This document shows, piece after piece, positions 34,326 through 43,427 of a DNA stretch of 64,000 bases. The position numbers were made by a program, and so were the translations under genes. The DNA comes from Acidaminococcus sp. GTDB taxonomy: Bacteria > Bacillota > Negativicutes > Acidaminococcales > Acidaminococcaceae. Position 1 is the stretch's first letter. The number at the start of each line of letters is the position of its first letter. The stretch spans positions 930,001 to 994,000 of the forward strand of contig JAKVOM010000001.1 in the NCBI GenBank assembly GCA_022482815.1, given 5' to 3'. The notes beneath the pieces are model-generated. The model made no database searches. It had not been told where the DNA came from and worked only from the letters and a program-made list of their open reading frames with translations.

Positions 34326-35726
34326 ATGAAGACCATTTACGTAAGTGTGAGACCGGAAGAAACCCGGATGGGCCTTGTTGAAGATGGCAGACTGCAGGAC
34401 TATGCCGTCGAAAGGCGCAGCGGGGAAAATCTTGTCGGCAACATATATCGCGGCAGTGTCCGTAATGTGGTGCCGGGTATCCAGGCGGCGTTCATCGATC
34501 TTAATCTCGGGAAAAACGGATTCCTGACGCTGCGCAGTGAAGATCATCTGACTCAGGGACAAATGATTCTGGTACAGGTCGTCAAGGACTGCCGCGGCAA
34601 CAAGGGCCCCGGTGTGACGAGAAATATTACCCTTCCCGGCCGTTATGTAGTGCTGGAGCCGTTTGGCAAAAAAGTTTCCCTGTCGCGGAAACTTACGGGA
34701 CGAACCAGACGCAACCGCCTCCGTGAGCTGGCGGAACGCTGTCTGCCCGATGGTATGGGGCTTGTCGTGCGTACCGCTGCCGCAGATGCGGAAGATGAGG
34801 AAATTCAGTCGGACGTGGAACAGCTTCTCCATAACTGGGAGGTTATCCAGAAACGGAGCAAGGTGGGGCGCGGACCGCAGCTCCTTTACCGCGAACTGGA
34901 TCTTTCTATCCGCATGATCCGGGACTATGTGACGGATGAAATCCATAAGATTATCGTGGATGATTCTGCAACCTATCGTACCGTGCGGGAACTCCTGGAG
35001 AATATGGGACTGCAGTCGGTACATACCGAGCTGTACATGGAAGCAGAAGATCTTTTTACCCATTATGGCCTGGATAACGAAATTGCAGCTGTTTCCGACC
35101 GGATTGTCTGGCTTCCCGGCGGTGGATACCTGGTTTTTGACTATACGGAAGCGATGACGGTCATCGATGTGAACAGCGGGCACTATGCTGAAGGCGAAAG
35201 CCGCGAGGAAACTTCACTGCGGACAAACCGGGAGGCAGCGGTGGAAATTGCCCGCCAGCTGCGTCTGCGGGACATCGGCGGCATTGTTGTAGCCGATTTT
35301 ATCGACATGGATACGCAGGAAGCACAGGAAGAAGTCCTGCAGCTCTTGAAAAGAGCCTTCGCTTCGGATAAGATGAAACCGAGGGTACTTGGATTTACCC
35401 GGCTGAATCTTGTTGAAATGACGCGGCGGAAAGCCCGGCGCAATCTGGCAGGAGCCCTTTATACGACCTGCCCTATGTGTCAGGGCAGCGGACGCGTGGA
35501 ATCCCCGGAAACGGTTTATGTGGAAATCAGGCGCCGCCTGCGCGGCCTGTACTCGCAGCACGCCATGGCAAGAAGTCTGCTTGTCACGGTGCACCCGCAG
35601 GTGTATGAATGGCTGACAATCCGCGGTGTCCGTGATATGGAAGAGGAGTTCAAGTGTCATATTCGCATAGCCAGTGACCCGGCCCTGACAGCCGGTACGT
35701 TTACTATCCTGAACCATTCTGCTTAA
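34326..35726 (+). CDS. rng: ribonuclease G/E family protein
   Basis: A 466-residue RNase E/G-type endoribonuclease. An S1-like N-terminal part (NIYRGSVRNVVPGIQAAFIDLNLGKNGFL) is followed by the DNase I-like catalytic part with MTVIDVNSGHYAEG and GGIVVADFIDMD, containing the two metal-binding Asp residues, and the zinc-link TCPMCQGSGRVES. RNase E's long C-terminal scaffold is missing, so it is RNase G-like. It processes rRNA and mRNA. The ATG at 34326 was preferred over the in-frame ATG at 34254, which lies inside the previous gene. Confidence 0.93.
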   Translation: MKTIYVSVRPEETRMGLVEDGRLQDYAVERRSGENLVGNIYRGSVRNVVPGIQAAFIDLNLGKNGFLTLRSEDHLTQGQMILVQVVKDCRGNKGPGVTRNITLPGRYVVLEPFGKKVSLSRKLTGRTRRNRLRELAERCLPDGMGLVVRTAAADAEDEEIQSDVEQLLHNWEVIQKRSKVGRGPQLLYRELDLSIRMIRDYVTDEIHKIIVDDSATYRTVRELLENMGLQSVHTELYMEAEDLFTHYGLDNEIAAVSDRIVWLPGGGYLVFDYTEAMTVIDVNSGHYAEGESREETSLRTNREAAVEIARQLRLRDIGGIVVADFIDMDTQEAQEEVLQLLKRAFASDKMKPRVLGFTRLNLVEMTRRKARRNLAGALYTTCPMCQGSGRVESPETVYVEIRRRLRGLYSQHAMARSLLVTVHPQVYEWLTIRGVRDMEEEFKCHIRIASDPALTAGTFTILNHSA

Positions 35727-35741
35727 GGAGTACGAAAGGGC

Positions 35742-37199
35742 GTGAGGACAATGAAACTGACGTTTCCCGATTATGTAGTGACGGTAATGAAGCTTCTGGA
35801 GGCACAGGGCTTTGAGGCCTATGTCGTAGGTGGTGCTGTCCGGGATATGCTGCTCGGCCGTACACCGGAGGACTATGACATTGTAACCAACGCCCGCCCG
35901 GATGAAATCAAACTGGCTGCCGGACGGAGCGGCCTCGATGTCATCGGAACCCTGGGGCAGAACTTTGGCGTGGTCAACCTGAAGCTGGGACGTCATACCG
36001 TGGAAGTCGCTTCTTACCGCAATGAAACGTATGGCAGTGATGCCCACCGGCCCGCTGAGGTCTGGTACTGTGAGCGGCTGGAAGATGATCTGGGAAGGCG
36101 CGACTTTACTATTAATGCCATGGCAGCTGATCGCAGCGGACGTATCATCGACTGTTTTGATGGAATGAATGACCTGCGGGAACGCGTCCTTCGGACCGTA
36201 GGCAATGCACAGAAGCGCTTTCAGGAAGACGCCCTGCGTATGTTCCGTGCCTGCCGTTTTATTGCACAGCTTGGTTTTACGCCTCACGAAGGAATTCTGC
36301 CTGCCATTGAGGCTAACCTGGACCGCGTCAGTGGTCTGTCCCTGGAACGTGTGCGCTCTGAGCTCAATAAACTGCTTTGCGGCGCCTGGGCGGGGCAGGG
36401 CATGGATCTTATGGTAAAGAGCCATTTGGCGGCGCAGAGCTGCCGTATCAAGGCTCATGGAGCCTATGTGCCTGTGCCTATTCTCCCCGAATTGGAAGCA
36501 CTTGTCGGTGTGCCCCAGAATCCGGCCTTCCATCCTTATGATGTCTGGACTCATACGGCAGTGGCTCTCAATAAGACCGACCGTCAGCTGGCAACCGGGT
36601 GGGCCGTGCTGCTTCATGACATCGGGAAGGGGCGGGAAGGCGTCCGGACCTATAACGAGGAAGGACTGCCCCATGATAACGGTCATGAAAAGGTGGGCGC
36701 TGTCATGGCCCGGACCATTATGGAGCGTCTGCGTCTCCCGGAACCGCTGACTGACCGGGTTGCCTGGCTGGTGCGCAGTCATATGCACTTCGGCTTTGCG
36801 AGTGCTCTTGAAGATGAGGCTACCTGGCGCTGGCTTCGGAAAGAGGCAAGAAGCGGTCACTTCCGGCTTAATAAGGAAATGGCTGAGGCTTTTAAGCAGC
36901 TGACCGCTGTCTGTGTAGCTGACGTGGCTGCTACTGCCGCGACACGCAGCGATGTCATTCACGCCCAGATGTATGGCGAGCGGCTGATCAGGATGGCCTA
37001 TCTGATGCCTGTCCATACGTCTGACCTCAACATCAACGGCAGGCAGCTCCTGGAAATGGGCGTGCCGCAGGATCAGCTTTCACGGATTCTGCCGCTTTTT
37101 CTGCAGCGTATCCAGGATCGGACGTTGAAAAATGATCCGGAGGAGCTGCGGAAGACGGTAAGACATATTTTAGAACGGCAGGAAAAAAGAAAGTCCTGA
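35742..37199 (+). CDS. cca: CCA tRNA nucleotidyltransferase with HD domain
   Basis: A 485-residue class II nucleotidyltransferase. The head-domain signature AYVVGGAVRDMLLGRTPEDYDIVTNARPDE holds the GG and DxD motifs. ERLEDDLGRRDFTINAMA, RFQEDALRMFRACRF and an HD domain LLHDIGKGREGV...HDNGHEKVG follow. It adds or repairs the 3' CCA of tRNAs; a poly(A) polymerase role cannot be excluded by eye. The start may be GTG 35742 or ATG 35751 (behind gtgagg). It ends the housekeeping run. The 240-nt AT-rich gap after it holds no recognisable gene. Confidence 0.92.
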   Translation: MRTMKLTFPDYVVTVMKLLEAQGFEAYVVGGAVRDMLLGRTPEDYDIVTNARPDEIKLAAGRSGLDVIGTLGQNFGVVNLKLGRHTVEVASYRNETYGSDAHRPAEVWYCERLEDDLGRRDFTINAMAADRSGRIIDCFDGMNDLRERVLRTVGNAQKRFQEDALRMFRACRFIAQLGFTPHEGILPAIEANLDRVSGLSLERVRSELNKLLCGAWAGQGMDLMVKSHLAAQSCRIKAHGAYVPVPILPELEALVGVPQNPAFHPYDVWTHTAVALNKTDRQLATGWAVLLHDIGKGREGVRTYNEEGLPHDNGHEKVGAVMARTIMERLRLPEPLTDRVAWLVRSHMHFGFASALEDEATWRWLRKEARSGHFRLNKEMAEAFKQLTAVCVADVAATAATRSDVIHAQMYGERLIRMAYLMPVHTSDLNINGRQLLEMGVPQDQLSRILPLFLQRIQDRTLKNDPEELRKTVRHILERQEKRKS

Positions 37200-37421
37200 A
37201 AATGAGATGAATTGTCTTCCTATAGAGGAATATGTCCTGCTTTTTGTGCTCGATTTGCAATATTTATGTGATTTTTTGAGCCGTTTTACGTGATTTTTTG
37301 GGAGTTGTATACAGAATTTAATAAACTAAAGAGAAAAATACGAAAGTATTTAACATAGCACAATTAAATTTTTAGAATTCATAAAAAACTTATAAAAATC
37401 GAAGAATATGGCCTAAAAGAA

Positions 37422-37450
37422 TGTAAAAAAAATGTTATTTGTGTTATAAT
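37422..37450 (+). promoter_or_regulatory. Promoter of the hydroxyglutarate operon
   Basis: TATAAT at 37445-37450 is preceded by TG at the extended -10 position. The -35 (TGTAAA, 37422-37427) is weak. The leader to the gctA start is about 140 nt and includes a short ORF. Confidence 0.65.
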
Positions 37451-37518
37451 CCAAATGTACTATGGAGACGTAACCTTTGGAATTCCACTTCGATAATTTC
37501 TGAACAAAAGGGGGATGG

Positions 37519-37602
37519 ATGATTTTTATTAAAGGAGAATTCCGAAATCTTCAGCAAGGATTGGCAAAAGAATATATTTTTGTAAGGAGGTTTTTGCTTT
37601 GA
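37519..37602 (+). CDS. Putative 27-codon leader ORF before gctA
   Basis: ATG 37519, four nt after an aaaaggggg ribosome-binding site, opens a reading frame of 27 codons (MIFIKGEFRNLQQGLAKEYI, then FVRRFLL). Its TGA stop (37600-37602) overlaps the gctA TTG start (37599-37601) as TTGA, and the gctA ribosome-binding site taaggagg lies inside it. This layout would allow translational coupling or leader-peptide control of the operon. No homologue is known to me, so it may be chance. Confidence 0.35.
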   Translation: MIFIKGEFRNLQQGLAKEYIFVRRFLL

Positions 37603-38561
37603 GTAAAGTAATGACGTTACATGACGCTATTGCAAAGTATGTCCACACTGGAGACCACATCGCGTTAGGTGGTTTCACTACTGACCGTAAACCGTATGCT
37701 GCTGTATACGAAATCCTGAGACAAGGGATTACCGACCTGACGGGCCTTGGTGGTGCAGCCGGCGGTGACTGGGATCTGCTCATCGGCAATGGCCGCGTAA
37801 AAGCTTACATCAACTGCTATACTGCAAACTCTGGCGTAACCAACGTTTCCAGACGTTTCAGAAAATGGTTCGAAGGCGGCAAGCTGACTATGGAAGACTA
37901 TTCCCAGGATGTTATTTACCTGATGTGGCATGCTGCTGCACTGGGACTTCCGTTCCTGCCTGTTTCCCTGATGCAGGGCTCCGGTCTGGAAAAAGAGTGG
38001 GGCATCAGCAAGGAAGTCCGCAAGACCCTGGATAAGGTTCCTGATGACAAGTTTGTAGAAATTGAAAACCCCTTCAACAAGAACCAGCGCGTCCTGGCTA
38101 TTCCTGTTCCTGAAATCGATGTAGCTATCATTCACGTACAGCAAGCTTCTCCGGACGGCACTGTCCGCATCTGGGGCGGTAAGTTCCAGGATGTTGATAT
38201 TGCTATGGCTGCTAAGCACACGATTGTTACGTGCGAACAGATTATCAGCAATGAAGAAATCCGCAGAGATCCGACTCAGAACGATATCCCCTGCATGTGC
38301 GTAGACGCCGTGGTACAAGCTCCTTATGGCGCTCATCCGTCTCAGTGCTATGGCCTGTACGACTACGATAATCCGTTCCTGAAGGTTTACGACGTCGTCA
38401 GCAAGACTCAGGAAGACTTCGATAAGTTCTGCAAAGAATGGATCTTCGACGTAAAGGATCATGACGAATACCTGAACAAGCTCGGTGCTACCCGCCTGAT
38501 CAACCTGAAGGTTGTTCCTGGTCTGGGCTATCACGTTGATATGACGAAGGAGGGCAAATAA
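37599..38561 (+). CDS. gctA: glutaconate CoA-transferase subunit A
   Basis: A 320-residue CoA-transferase alpha subunit, the same length as I recall for A. fermentans GctA. It begins VMTLHDAIAKYVHTGDHIALGGFTTDRKPYA and has the typical glycine-rich GLGGAAGGDWDLLIG. With GctB it moves CoA from acetyl-CoA or glutaconyl-CoA to (R)-2-hydroxyglutarate. The start is a TTG at 37599, behind a very strong taaggagg, and overlaps the stop of the short upstream ORF. It is the first gene of the hydroxyglutarate operon. gctB begins 2 nt after its stop. Confidence 0.97.
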   Translation: MSKVMTLHDAIAKYVHTGDHIALGGFTTDRKPYAAVYEILRQGITDLTGLGGAAGGDWDLLIGNGRVKAYINCYTANSGVTNVSRRFRKWFEGGKLTMEDYSQDVIYLMWHAAALGLPFLPVSLMQGSGLEKEWGISKEVRKTLDKVPDDKFVEIENPFNKNQRVLAIPVPEIDVAIIHVQQASPDGTVRIWGGKFQDVDIAMAAKHTIVTCEQIISNEEIRRDPTQNDIPCMCVDAVVQAPYGAHPSQCYGLYDYDNPFLKVYDVVSKTQEDFDKFCKEWIFDVKDHDEYLNKLGATRLINLKVVPGLGYHVDMTKEGK

Positions 38562-38563
38562 GG

Positions 38564-39367
38564 ATGTCTGATTACACGAATTATACCAACAAAGAAATGC
38601 AGGCTGTGACCATTGCCAAGCAGATTAAAAATGGTCAGGTTGTCACTGTAGGTACCGGTCTTCCTCTGATTGGTGCCAGCGTTGCAAAGAGAGTCTATGC
38701 TCCTGACTGCCATATCATCGTCGAGAGCGGCCTGATGGACTGCTCCCCTGTTGAAGTACCTCGTTCCGTTGGTGACTTGAGATTCATGGCTCACTGCGGT
38801 ACGATTTGGCCTAATATCCGCTTCGTAGGTTTCGAAATCAATGAATACCTGCATCATGCAAATCGTCTGATCGCTTTCATCGGCGGTGCTCAGATTGATG
38901 CTTACGGCAACGTAAACTCCACTTCCATTGGTGATTATCATCATCCGAAAACCCGTTTCACCGGTTCCGGCGGCGCTAACGGTATCGCTACCTACTCCAA
39001 CACCATCATCATGATGCAGCATGAAAAACGCAGATTCATGAAAGACATTGACTATGTCACCAGCCCTGGCTGGATTGATGGCCCTGGCGGACGTGAAAGA
39101 CTGGGTCTGCCCGGCGATGTAGGTCCTCAAATGGTTGTTACCGACCGCGGCATTCTGAAATTCGACGAAAAGACGAAGAGAATGTATCTGGCTGGTTACT
39201 ATCCGACTTCTTCTCCTGAAGATGTCATTGAAAACACCGGTTTTGAAATTGATGTTTCCAGAGCTGTTGAACTGGAAGCTCCGGATCCTGCTGTTATTAA
39301 ACTGATCCGTGAAGAAATCGATCCGGGCCAGGCTTTCATTAAGGTTCCTGTAGAAGAAAAGAAATAA
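38564..39367 (+). CDS. gctB: glutaconate CoA-transferase subunit B
   Basis: A 267-residue beta subunit carrying the catalytic glutamate. Glu54 in CHIIVESGLMDCSP coincides with the residue known to form the CoA thioester in A. fermentans GctB. Other conserved stretches are GTGLPLIGASVAKRVYAPD and VTSPGWIDGPGGRERLGLPGDVGP. The ATG at 38564 uses a weak ribosome-binding site (aaggagggcaaataagg) and is probably coupled to gctA. gcdA follows after 26 nt. The pathway position is activation of 2-hydroxyglutarate. Confidence 0.97.
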   Translation: MSDYTNYTNKEMQAVTIAKQIKNGQVVTVGTGLPLIGASVAKRVYAPDCHIIVESGLMDCSPVEVPRSVGDLRFMAHCGTIWPNIRFVGFEINEYLHHANRLIAFIGGAQIDAYGNVNSTSIGDYHHPKTRFTGSGGANGIATYSNTIIMMQHEKRRFMKDIDYVTSPGWIDGPGGRERLGLPGDVGPQMVVTDRGILKFDEKTKRMYLAGYYPTSSPEDVIENTGFEIDVSRAVELEAPDPAVIKLIREEIDPGQAFIKVPVEEKK

Positions 39368-39393
39368 CTCAATCATAGGGAGGACAACCAATA

Positions 39394-41151
39394 ATGGGTT
39401 TTTATTCAATGCCTAGATATTTTCAACAGATGCCTCAAGTCGGCAAACCGTTGAAAAAGGCAAATCCTGAAAATGAAGAACAATTAAAGAAGATTGAAGC
39501 AGAGATTCATGAGCTGATTAAGGCCGCTCAGTCTGCGGGCCGCAGCGATGAATCCCTGAACGAATCCGGCCAATTGACCGCACTGCAGCGTATTGAAAAG
39601 CTGGTTGAACCGGGCACTTTCAGACCGTTGAACTCCCTGTTTAACCCACAAGACAACAAGAACGGCTCTGTCAGCATCATCAAGGGCCTGGGCCGTATTA
39701 ACGGCAAATGGGCAGTGATTGTAGCTTCCGATAACAAGAAGCTGGCCGGTGCCTGGGTACCGGGCCAGGCTGAATGCCTGCTCCGTGCTTCCGATACGGC
39801 TAAGACGCTGCATATTCCTCTGGTATATGTCCTGAACTGCAGTGGTGTTAAATTCGATGAACAGGAAAAGGTTTATCCTAACCGCCGTGGTGGTGGTACT
39901 CCGTTCTATCGCAACTCTGAACTGAACCAACTGGGTATTCCTGTCATCGTCGGCATCTATGGAACCAACCCTGCCGGCGGCGGCTACCATTCCATCAGCC
40001 CGACCATCCTGATTGCTCATGAAAAAGCCAACATGGCTGTCGGCGGCGCCGGCATCCTGGGCGGCATGAGCCCGAAGGGCTACATCGATATGGAAGGTGC
40101 AGAACAGATTGCTGATTCCGTAGCTAAGAGCAAGAAGGTAGAACCTCCTGGAGCTGTAGATATTCACTACACCGAGACCGGTTTCTTCCGTGAAGTATAT
40201 GCTTCCGAAGAAGGCGTTCTGGAAGGCATCAAGAAATACATCGGCATGCTGCCGAAGTATGACCCCGAATTCTTCCGTGTAGATGATCCGAGAGAACCGG
40301 CTCTGCCTCTGGATGATCTGTATTCTCTCGTTCCTCTGAACGATAAGAGAGCCTATGATATGTACAATGTCATCGGCCGTCTGTTTGATAACAGTGAATT
40401 CAAGGAATACAAGAAGGGCTATGGCCCCGAAATGATTACCGGTATGGCTAAAGTCAACGGCCTGCTCGTTGGTGTAGTTGCCAACTTCATGGGCCTCTTG
40501 ATGAACTACCCTGAATACAAGACGGGTGCTGTAGGCATGGGCGGTAAGCTTTATCGTCAGGGTCTCGTTAAGATGAACGAATTTGTTACCCTGTGCGCCA
40601 GAGACCGTCTGCCGATCATCTGGATTCAGGATACTTCCGGTATCGATGTAGGCAACGATGCAGAGAAGGCTGAACTGCTTGGCTTAGGTCAGTCCCTGAT
40701 CTATTCCATCCAGAGCTCCCATATTCCGCAATTCGAAATTACCCTGAGAAAAGGTTCCGCCGCTGCTCACTACGTACTGGGCGGTCCTCAGGGCAGCACG
40801 AACGCATTCTCCATTGGCACGGCTGCTACCGAGATTTATGTAATGAACGGTGAAACCGCTGCTGTGGCTATGTACTCCCGCAGACTCGCAAAGGATAAGA
40901 AAGCCGGCAAGGATCTGCAGCCGACCATCGATAAGATGAACAACCTGATCCAGTCTTTCCACACCAATTCCCGTCCGAAGATCTGCGCAAAACTTGGTCT
41001 GGTAGACGAAGTGGTAGACTTCTCCAAGTTGCGTGACTATGTAGTAGCATTCACTGAAGCTGCTTATCAGAATCCGCAGTCCATTTGCCCGTTCCATCAG
41101 ATGATGCTGCCTAGAGCTATCAGGGAATTTGATACGTTCGTGAAAAAGTAA
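39394..41151 (+). CDS. gcdA: glutaconyl-CoA decarboxylase alpha subunit (carboxyltransferase)
   Basis: A 585-residue carboxyltransferase, close to the 587 recalled for A. fermentans GcdA and longer than ordinary propionyl-CoA-type subunits. A distinctive N-terminus (MGFYSMPRYFQQMPQVGKPLKK) is followed by two crotonase-like halves with TNPAGGGYHSISPTILIAHEKANMAVGGAGILGGMSP and IWIQDTSGIDVGNDAEKAELLGLG. It transfers CO2 from glutaconyl-CoA to the biotin on GcdC, giving crotonyl-CoA. The ATG at 39394 is behind tagggaggacaacc. The other subunits are encoded at 19300-21339, and a second alpha-type subunit is at 17729. Confidence 0.97.
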   Translation: MGFYSMPRYFQQMPQVGKPLKKANPENEEQLKKIEAEIHELIKAAQSAGRSDESLNESGQLTALQRIEKLVEPGTFRPLNSLFNPQDNKNGSVSIIKGLGRINGKWAVIVASDNKKLAGAWVPGQAECLLRASDTAKTLHIPLVYVLNCSGVKFDEQEKVYPNRRGGGTPFYRNSELNQLGIPVIVGIYGTNPAGGGYHSISPTILIAHEKANMAVGGAGILGGMSPKGYIDMEGAEQIADSVAKSKKVEPPGAVDIHYTETGFFREVYASEEGVLEGIKKYIGMLPKYDPEFFRVDDPREPALPLDDLYSLVPLNDKRAYDMYNVIGRLFDNSEFKEYKKGYGPEMITGMAKVNGLLVGVVANFMGLLMNYPEYKTGAVGMGGKLYRQGLVKMNEFVTLCARDRLPIIWIQDTSGIDVGNDAEKAELLGLGQSLIYSIQSSHIPQFEITLRKGSAAAHYVLGGPQGSTNAFSIGTAATEIYVMNGETAAVAMYSRRLAKDKKAGKDLQPTIDKMNNLIQSFHTNSRPKICAKLGLVDEVVDFSKLRDYVVAFTEAAYQNPQSICPFHQMMLPRAIREFDTFVKK

Positions 41152-41175
41152 TCCTTGTGGAGGAACAGGCAACTA

Positions 41176-41958
41176 ATGAGTATTTATACACTTGGCATTG
41201 ATGTCGGATCCACGGCATCCAAATGCATTATCCTCAAAGATGGAAAAGACATCGTCGCCAAATCCCTCGTGGACGTTGGGGCCGGTACTTCCGGCCCGTC
41301 TCGGGCGATTTCTGAAGTCCTCGAAAATGCGCACATGAAGAAGGAAGATATGGCGTATACCCTGGCAACAGGGTATGGCCGTAACTCCCTGGAGGGCATT
41401 GCGGACAAGCAAATGAGTGAATTGTCCTGCCATGCCAAGGGCGCATCTTTCATTTGGCCGAATGTCCACACCGTTATTGATATTGGCGGTCAGGATGTAA
41501 AAGTTATCCATGTGGAAAACGGCGTAATGACCAACTTCCAGATGAACGATAAATGTGCAGCTGGTACGGGACGTTTCCTTGATGTAATGGCTCGTGTGCT
41601 CGAGGTCAAGGTGGAAGATCTGGCTAAGCTTGGTGCTCAGTCCAAGAAGCGTATTGCCATCAGCTCCACGTGCACGGTATTCGCTGAAAGCGAAGTAATC
41701 AGCCAGCTGTCGAAAGGTACGGACAAGATTGATATTATTGCCGGTATCCATCGTTCAGTGGCCAGCCGCGTGATTGGTCTTGCCAACCGCGTTGGTGTGG
41801 TGAAGGATGTCGTCATGACCGGCGGCGTTGCTCAGAATTACGGCGTAGTAGATGCCCTGCGGGAGGGTTTGGGTGTAGAAATCCACACGTCCCCGCTGGC
41901 CCAGTACAATGGTGCTCTTGGTGCTGCGCTGTATGCCTATCGTAAAGCATCTAAATAA
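41176..41958 (+). CDS. hgdC: 2-hydroxyglutaryl-CoA dehydratase activator (archerase)
   Basis: A 260-residue ASKHA-fold ATPase. The phosphate loop TLGIDVGSTASKC is near the N-terminus. Cys127 (NDKCAAGTGRF) and Cys166 (SSTCTVF) sit exactly where the dimer-bridging [4Fe-4S] cluster ligands of A. fermentans HgdC lie. It injects one low-potential electron, driven by ATP, into HgdAB to start the radical dehydration. The ATG at 41176 follows tggaggaacaggcaact; an in-frame ATG at 41155 lies at the end of the gcdA spacer and is unlikely. It is strongly oxygen-sensitive in known relatives. Confidence 0.97.
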   Translation: MSIYTLGIDVGSTASKCIILKDGKDIVAKSLVDVGAGTSGPSRAISEVLENAHMKKEDMAYTLATGYGRNSLEGIADKQMSELSCHAKGASFIWPNVHTVIDIGGQDVKVIHVENGVMTNFQMNDKCAAGTGRFLDVMARVLEVKVEDLAKLGAQSKKRIAISSTCTVFAESEVISQLSKGTDKIDIIAGIHRSVASRVIGLANRVGVVKDVVMTGGVAQNYGVVDALREGLGVEIHTSPLAQYNGALGAALYAYRKASK

Positions 41959-41990
41959 GCTTTTTACTTATAAAAGAAGGAAGGATAATT

Positions 41991-43427
41991 ATGGCGAAAG
42001 TTGTAAGCCCTGGCGTCCAGGCTTTAAGAGATGTAGTAGAAAAGGTTTACAGAGAACTGCGTGAAGCAAAAGAAGCAGGCCAGCCTGTAGGTTGGTCCTC
42101 TTCCAAATTCCCCTGCGAATTGGCTGAATCCTTCGGTCTGCACGTAGGCTATCCTGAAAACCAGGCTGCCGGCATTGCCGCTAACCGCGACGGCGAAGTA
42201 ATGTGCCAGGCTGCTGAAGATATTGGCTATGATAACGATATTTGCGGCTATGCCCGTATTTCCCTGGCATATGCTGCCGGTTACCGTGGCGCCAACAAGA
42301 TGGACAAAGACGGTAACTATATCATTAACCCGAACAGCGGCAAGCAGAAGAAAGATGCAAACGGCAAGAAGATGTTCGATGCCGATGGTAAGCCTGTCAT
42401 CGATCCGAAGACCTTGAAGCCTTATGCAACCGTAGATAATATCTATGAAATTGCTGCTCTGCCCGATGGCGAAGAAAAGACCCGCCGTCAGAATGCACTG
42501 CATAAGTATCGTCAGATGACGATGCCGATGCCGGACTTCGTACTGTGCTGCAACAACATTTGCAACTGCATGACGAAGTGGTATGAAGACATTGCTCGTC
42601 GTCATAACATTCCTTTGATCATGATCGACGTTCCTTACAACGAATTCGACCATGTCAACGAAGCCAACGTAAAGTATATTCGTGCTCAGCTCGATACGGC
42701 TATTCGTCAAATGGAAGAGATTTCCGGCAAGAAGTTCGATGAAGATAAGTTCGAACAATGCTGCCAGAACGCAAACCGTACCGCTAAGGCTTGGTTGAAA
42801 GTTTGCGATTACCTCCAGTACAAACCGTCTCCATTCAACGGCTTCGACCTGTTCAACCACATGGCCGACGTCGTTACGGCTCGTGGCCGTGTAGAAGCTG
42901 CTGAAGCTTTCGAACTGCTGGCCAGCGAACTGGAACAGCATGTCAAGGAAGGTACCACGACGGCTCCGTTCAAAGAACAGCATCGTATCATGTTTGAAGG
43001 TATTCCTTGCTGGCCGAAACTGCCGGCTCTGTTCAAACCTCTGAAGGCCAACGGCCTGAACATCACCGGTGTTGTATATGCTCCGGCATTTGGTTTCGTT
43101 TACGACAACCTGGATGGACTCGTAAAAGCATACTGCAAGGCCCCGAACTCCGTCAGCATCGAACAAGGTGTGGCATGGCGTGAAGGTCTGATTCGCGACA
43201 ACAAGGTTGACGGCGTTCTGGTTCACTACAACCGTTCCTGCAAACCTTGGAGTGGTTACATGCCTGAAATGCAGCGTCGTTTCACGAAGGATCTGGGTAT
43301 CCCGACCGCCGGCTTCGACGGCGACCAGGCTGACCCGAGAAACTTCAACGCTGCTCAGTATGAAACCCGTGTACAAGGCTTGGTCGAAGCCATGGAAGCA
43401 AATGACGCAAAGAAGGGGAATAAATAA
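41991..43427 (+). CDS. hgdA: (R)-2-hydroxyglutaryl-CoA dehydratase subunit A
   Basis: A 478-residue dehydratase subunit (A. fermentans about 477). Cysteine-rich stretches VLCCNNICNCMTKWYEDIARRHN and YNRSCKPWSGYMPEMQRR supply cluster ligands of the type described for this family. It also has an insert with repeated KDGN/DANGKKM motifs around residues 104-140 (MDKDGNYIINPNSGKQKK). With HgdB it eliminates water from (R)-2-hydroxyglutaryl-CoA to give glutaconyl-CoA through a ketyl radical. The ATG at 41991 follows agaaggaaggataatt. The stop shares a base with the hgdB start. Confidence 0.97.
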   Translation: MAKVVSPGVQALRDVVEKVYRELREAKEAGQPVGWSSSKFPCELAESFGLHVGYPENQAAGIAANRDGEVMCQAAEDIGYDNDICGYARISLAYAAGYRGANKMDKDGNYIINPNSGKQKKDANGKKMFDADGKPVIDPKTLKPYATVDNIYEIAALPDGEEKTRRQNALHKYRQMTMPMPDFVLCCNNICNCMTKWYEDIARRHNIPLIMIDVPYNEFDHVNEANVKYIRAQLDTAIRQMEEISGKKFDEDKFEQCCQNANRTAKAWLKVCDYLQYKPSPFNGFDLFNHMADVVTARGRVEAAEAFELLASELEQHVKEGTTTAPFKEQHRIMFEGIPCWPKLPALFKPLKANGLNITGVVYAPAFGFVYDNLDGLVKAYCKAPNSVSIEQGVAWREGLIRDNKVDGVLVHYNRSCKPWSGYMPEMQRRFTKDLGIPTAGFDGDQADPRNFNAAQYETRVQGLVEAMEANDAKKGNK

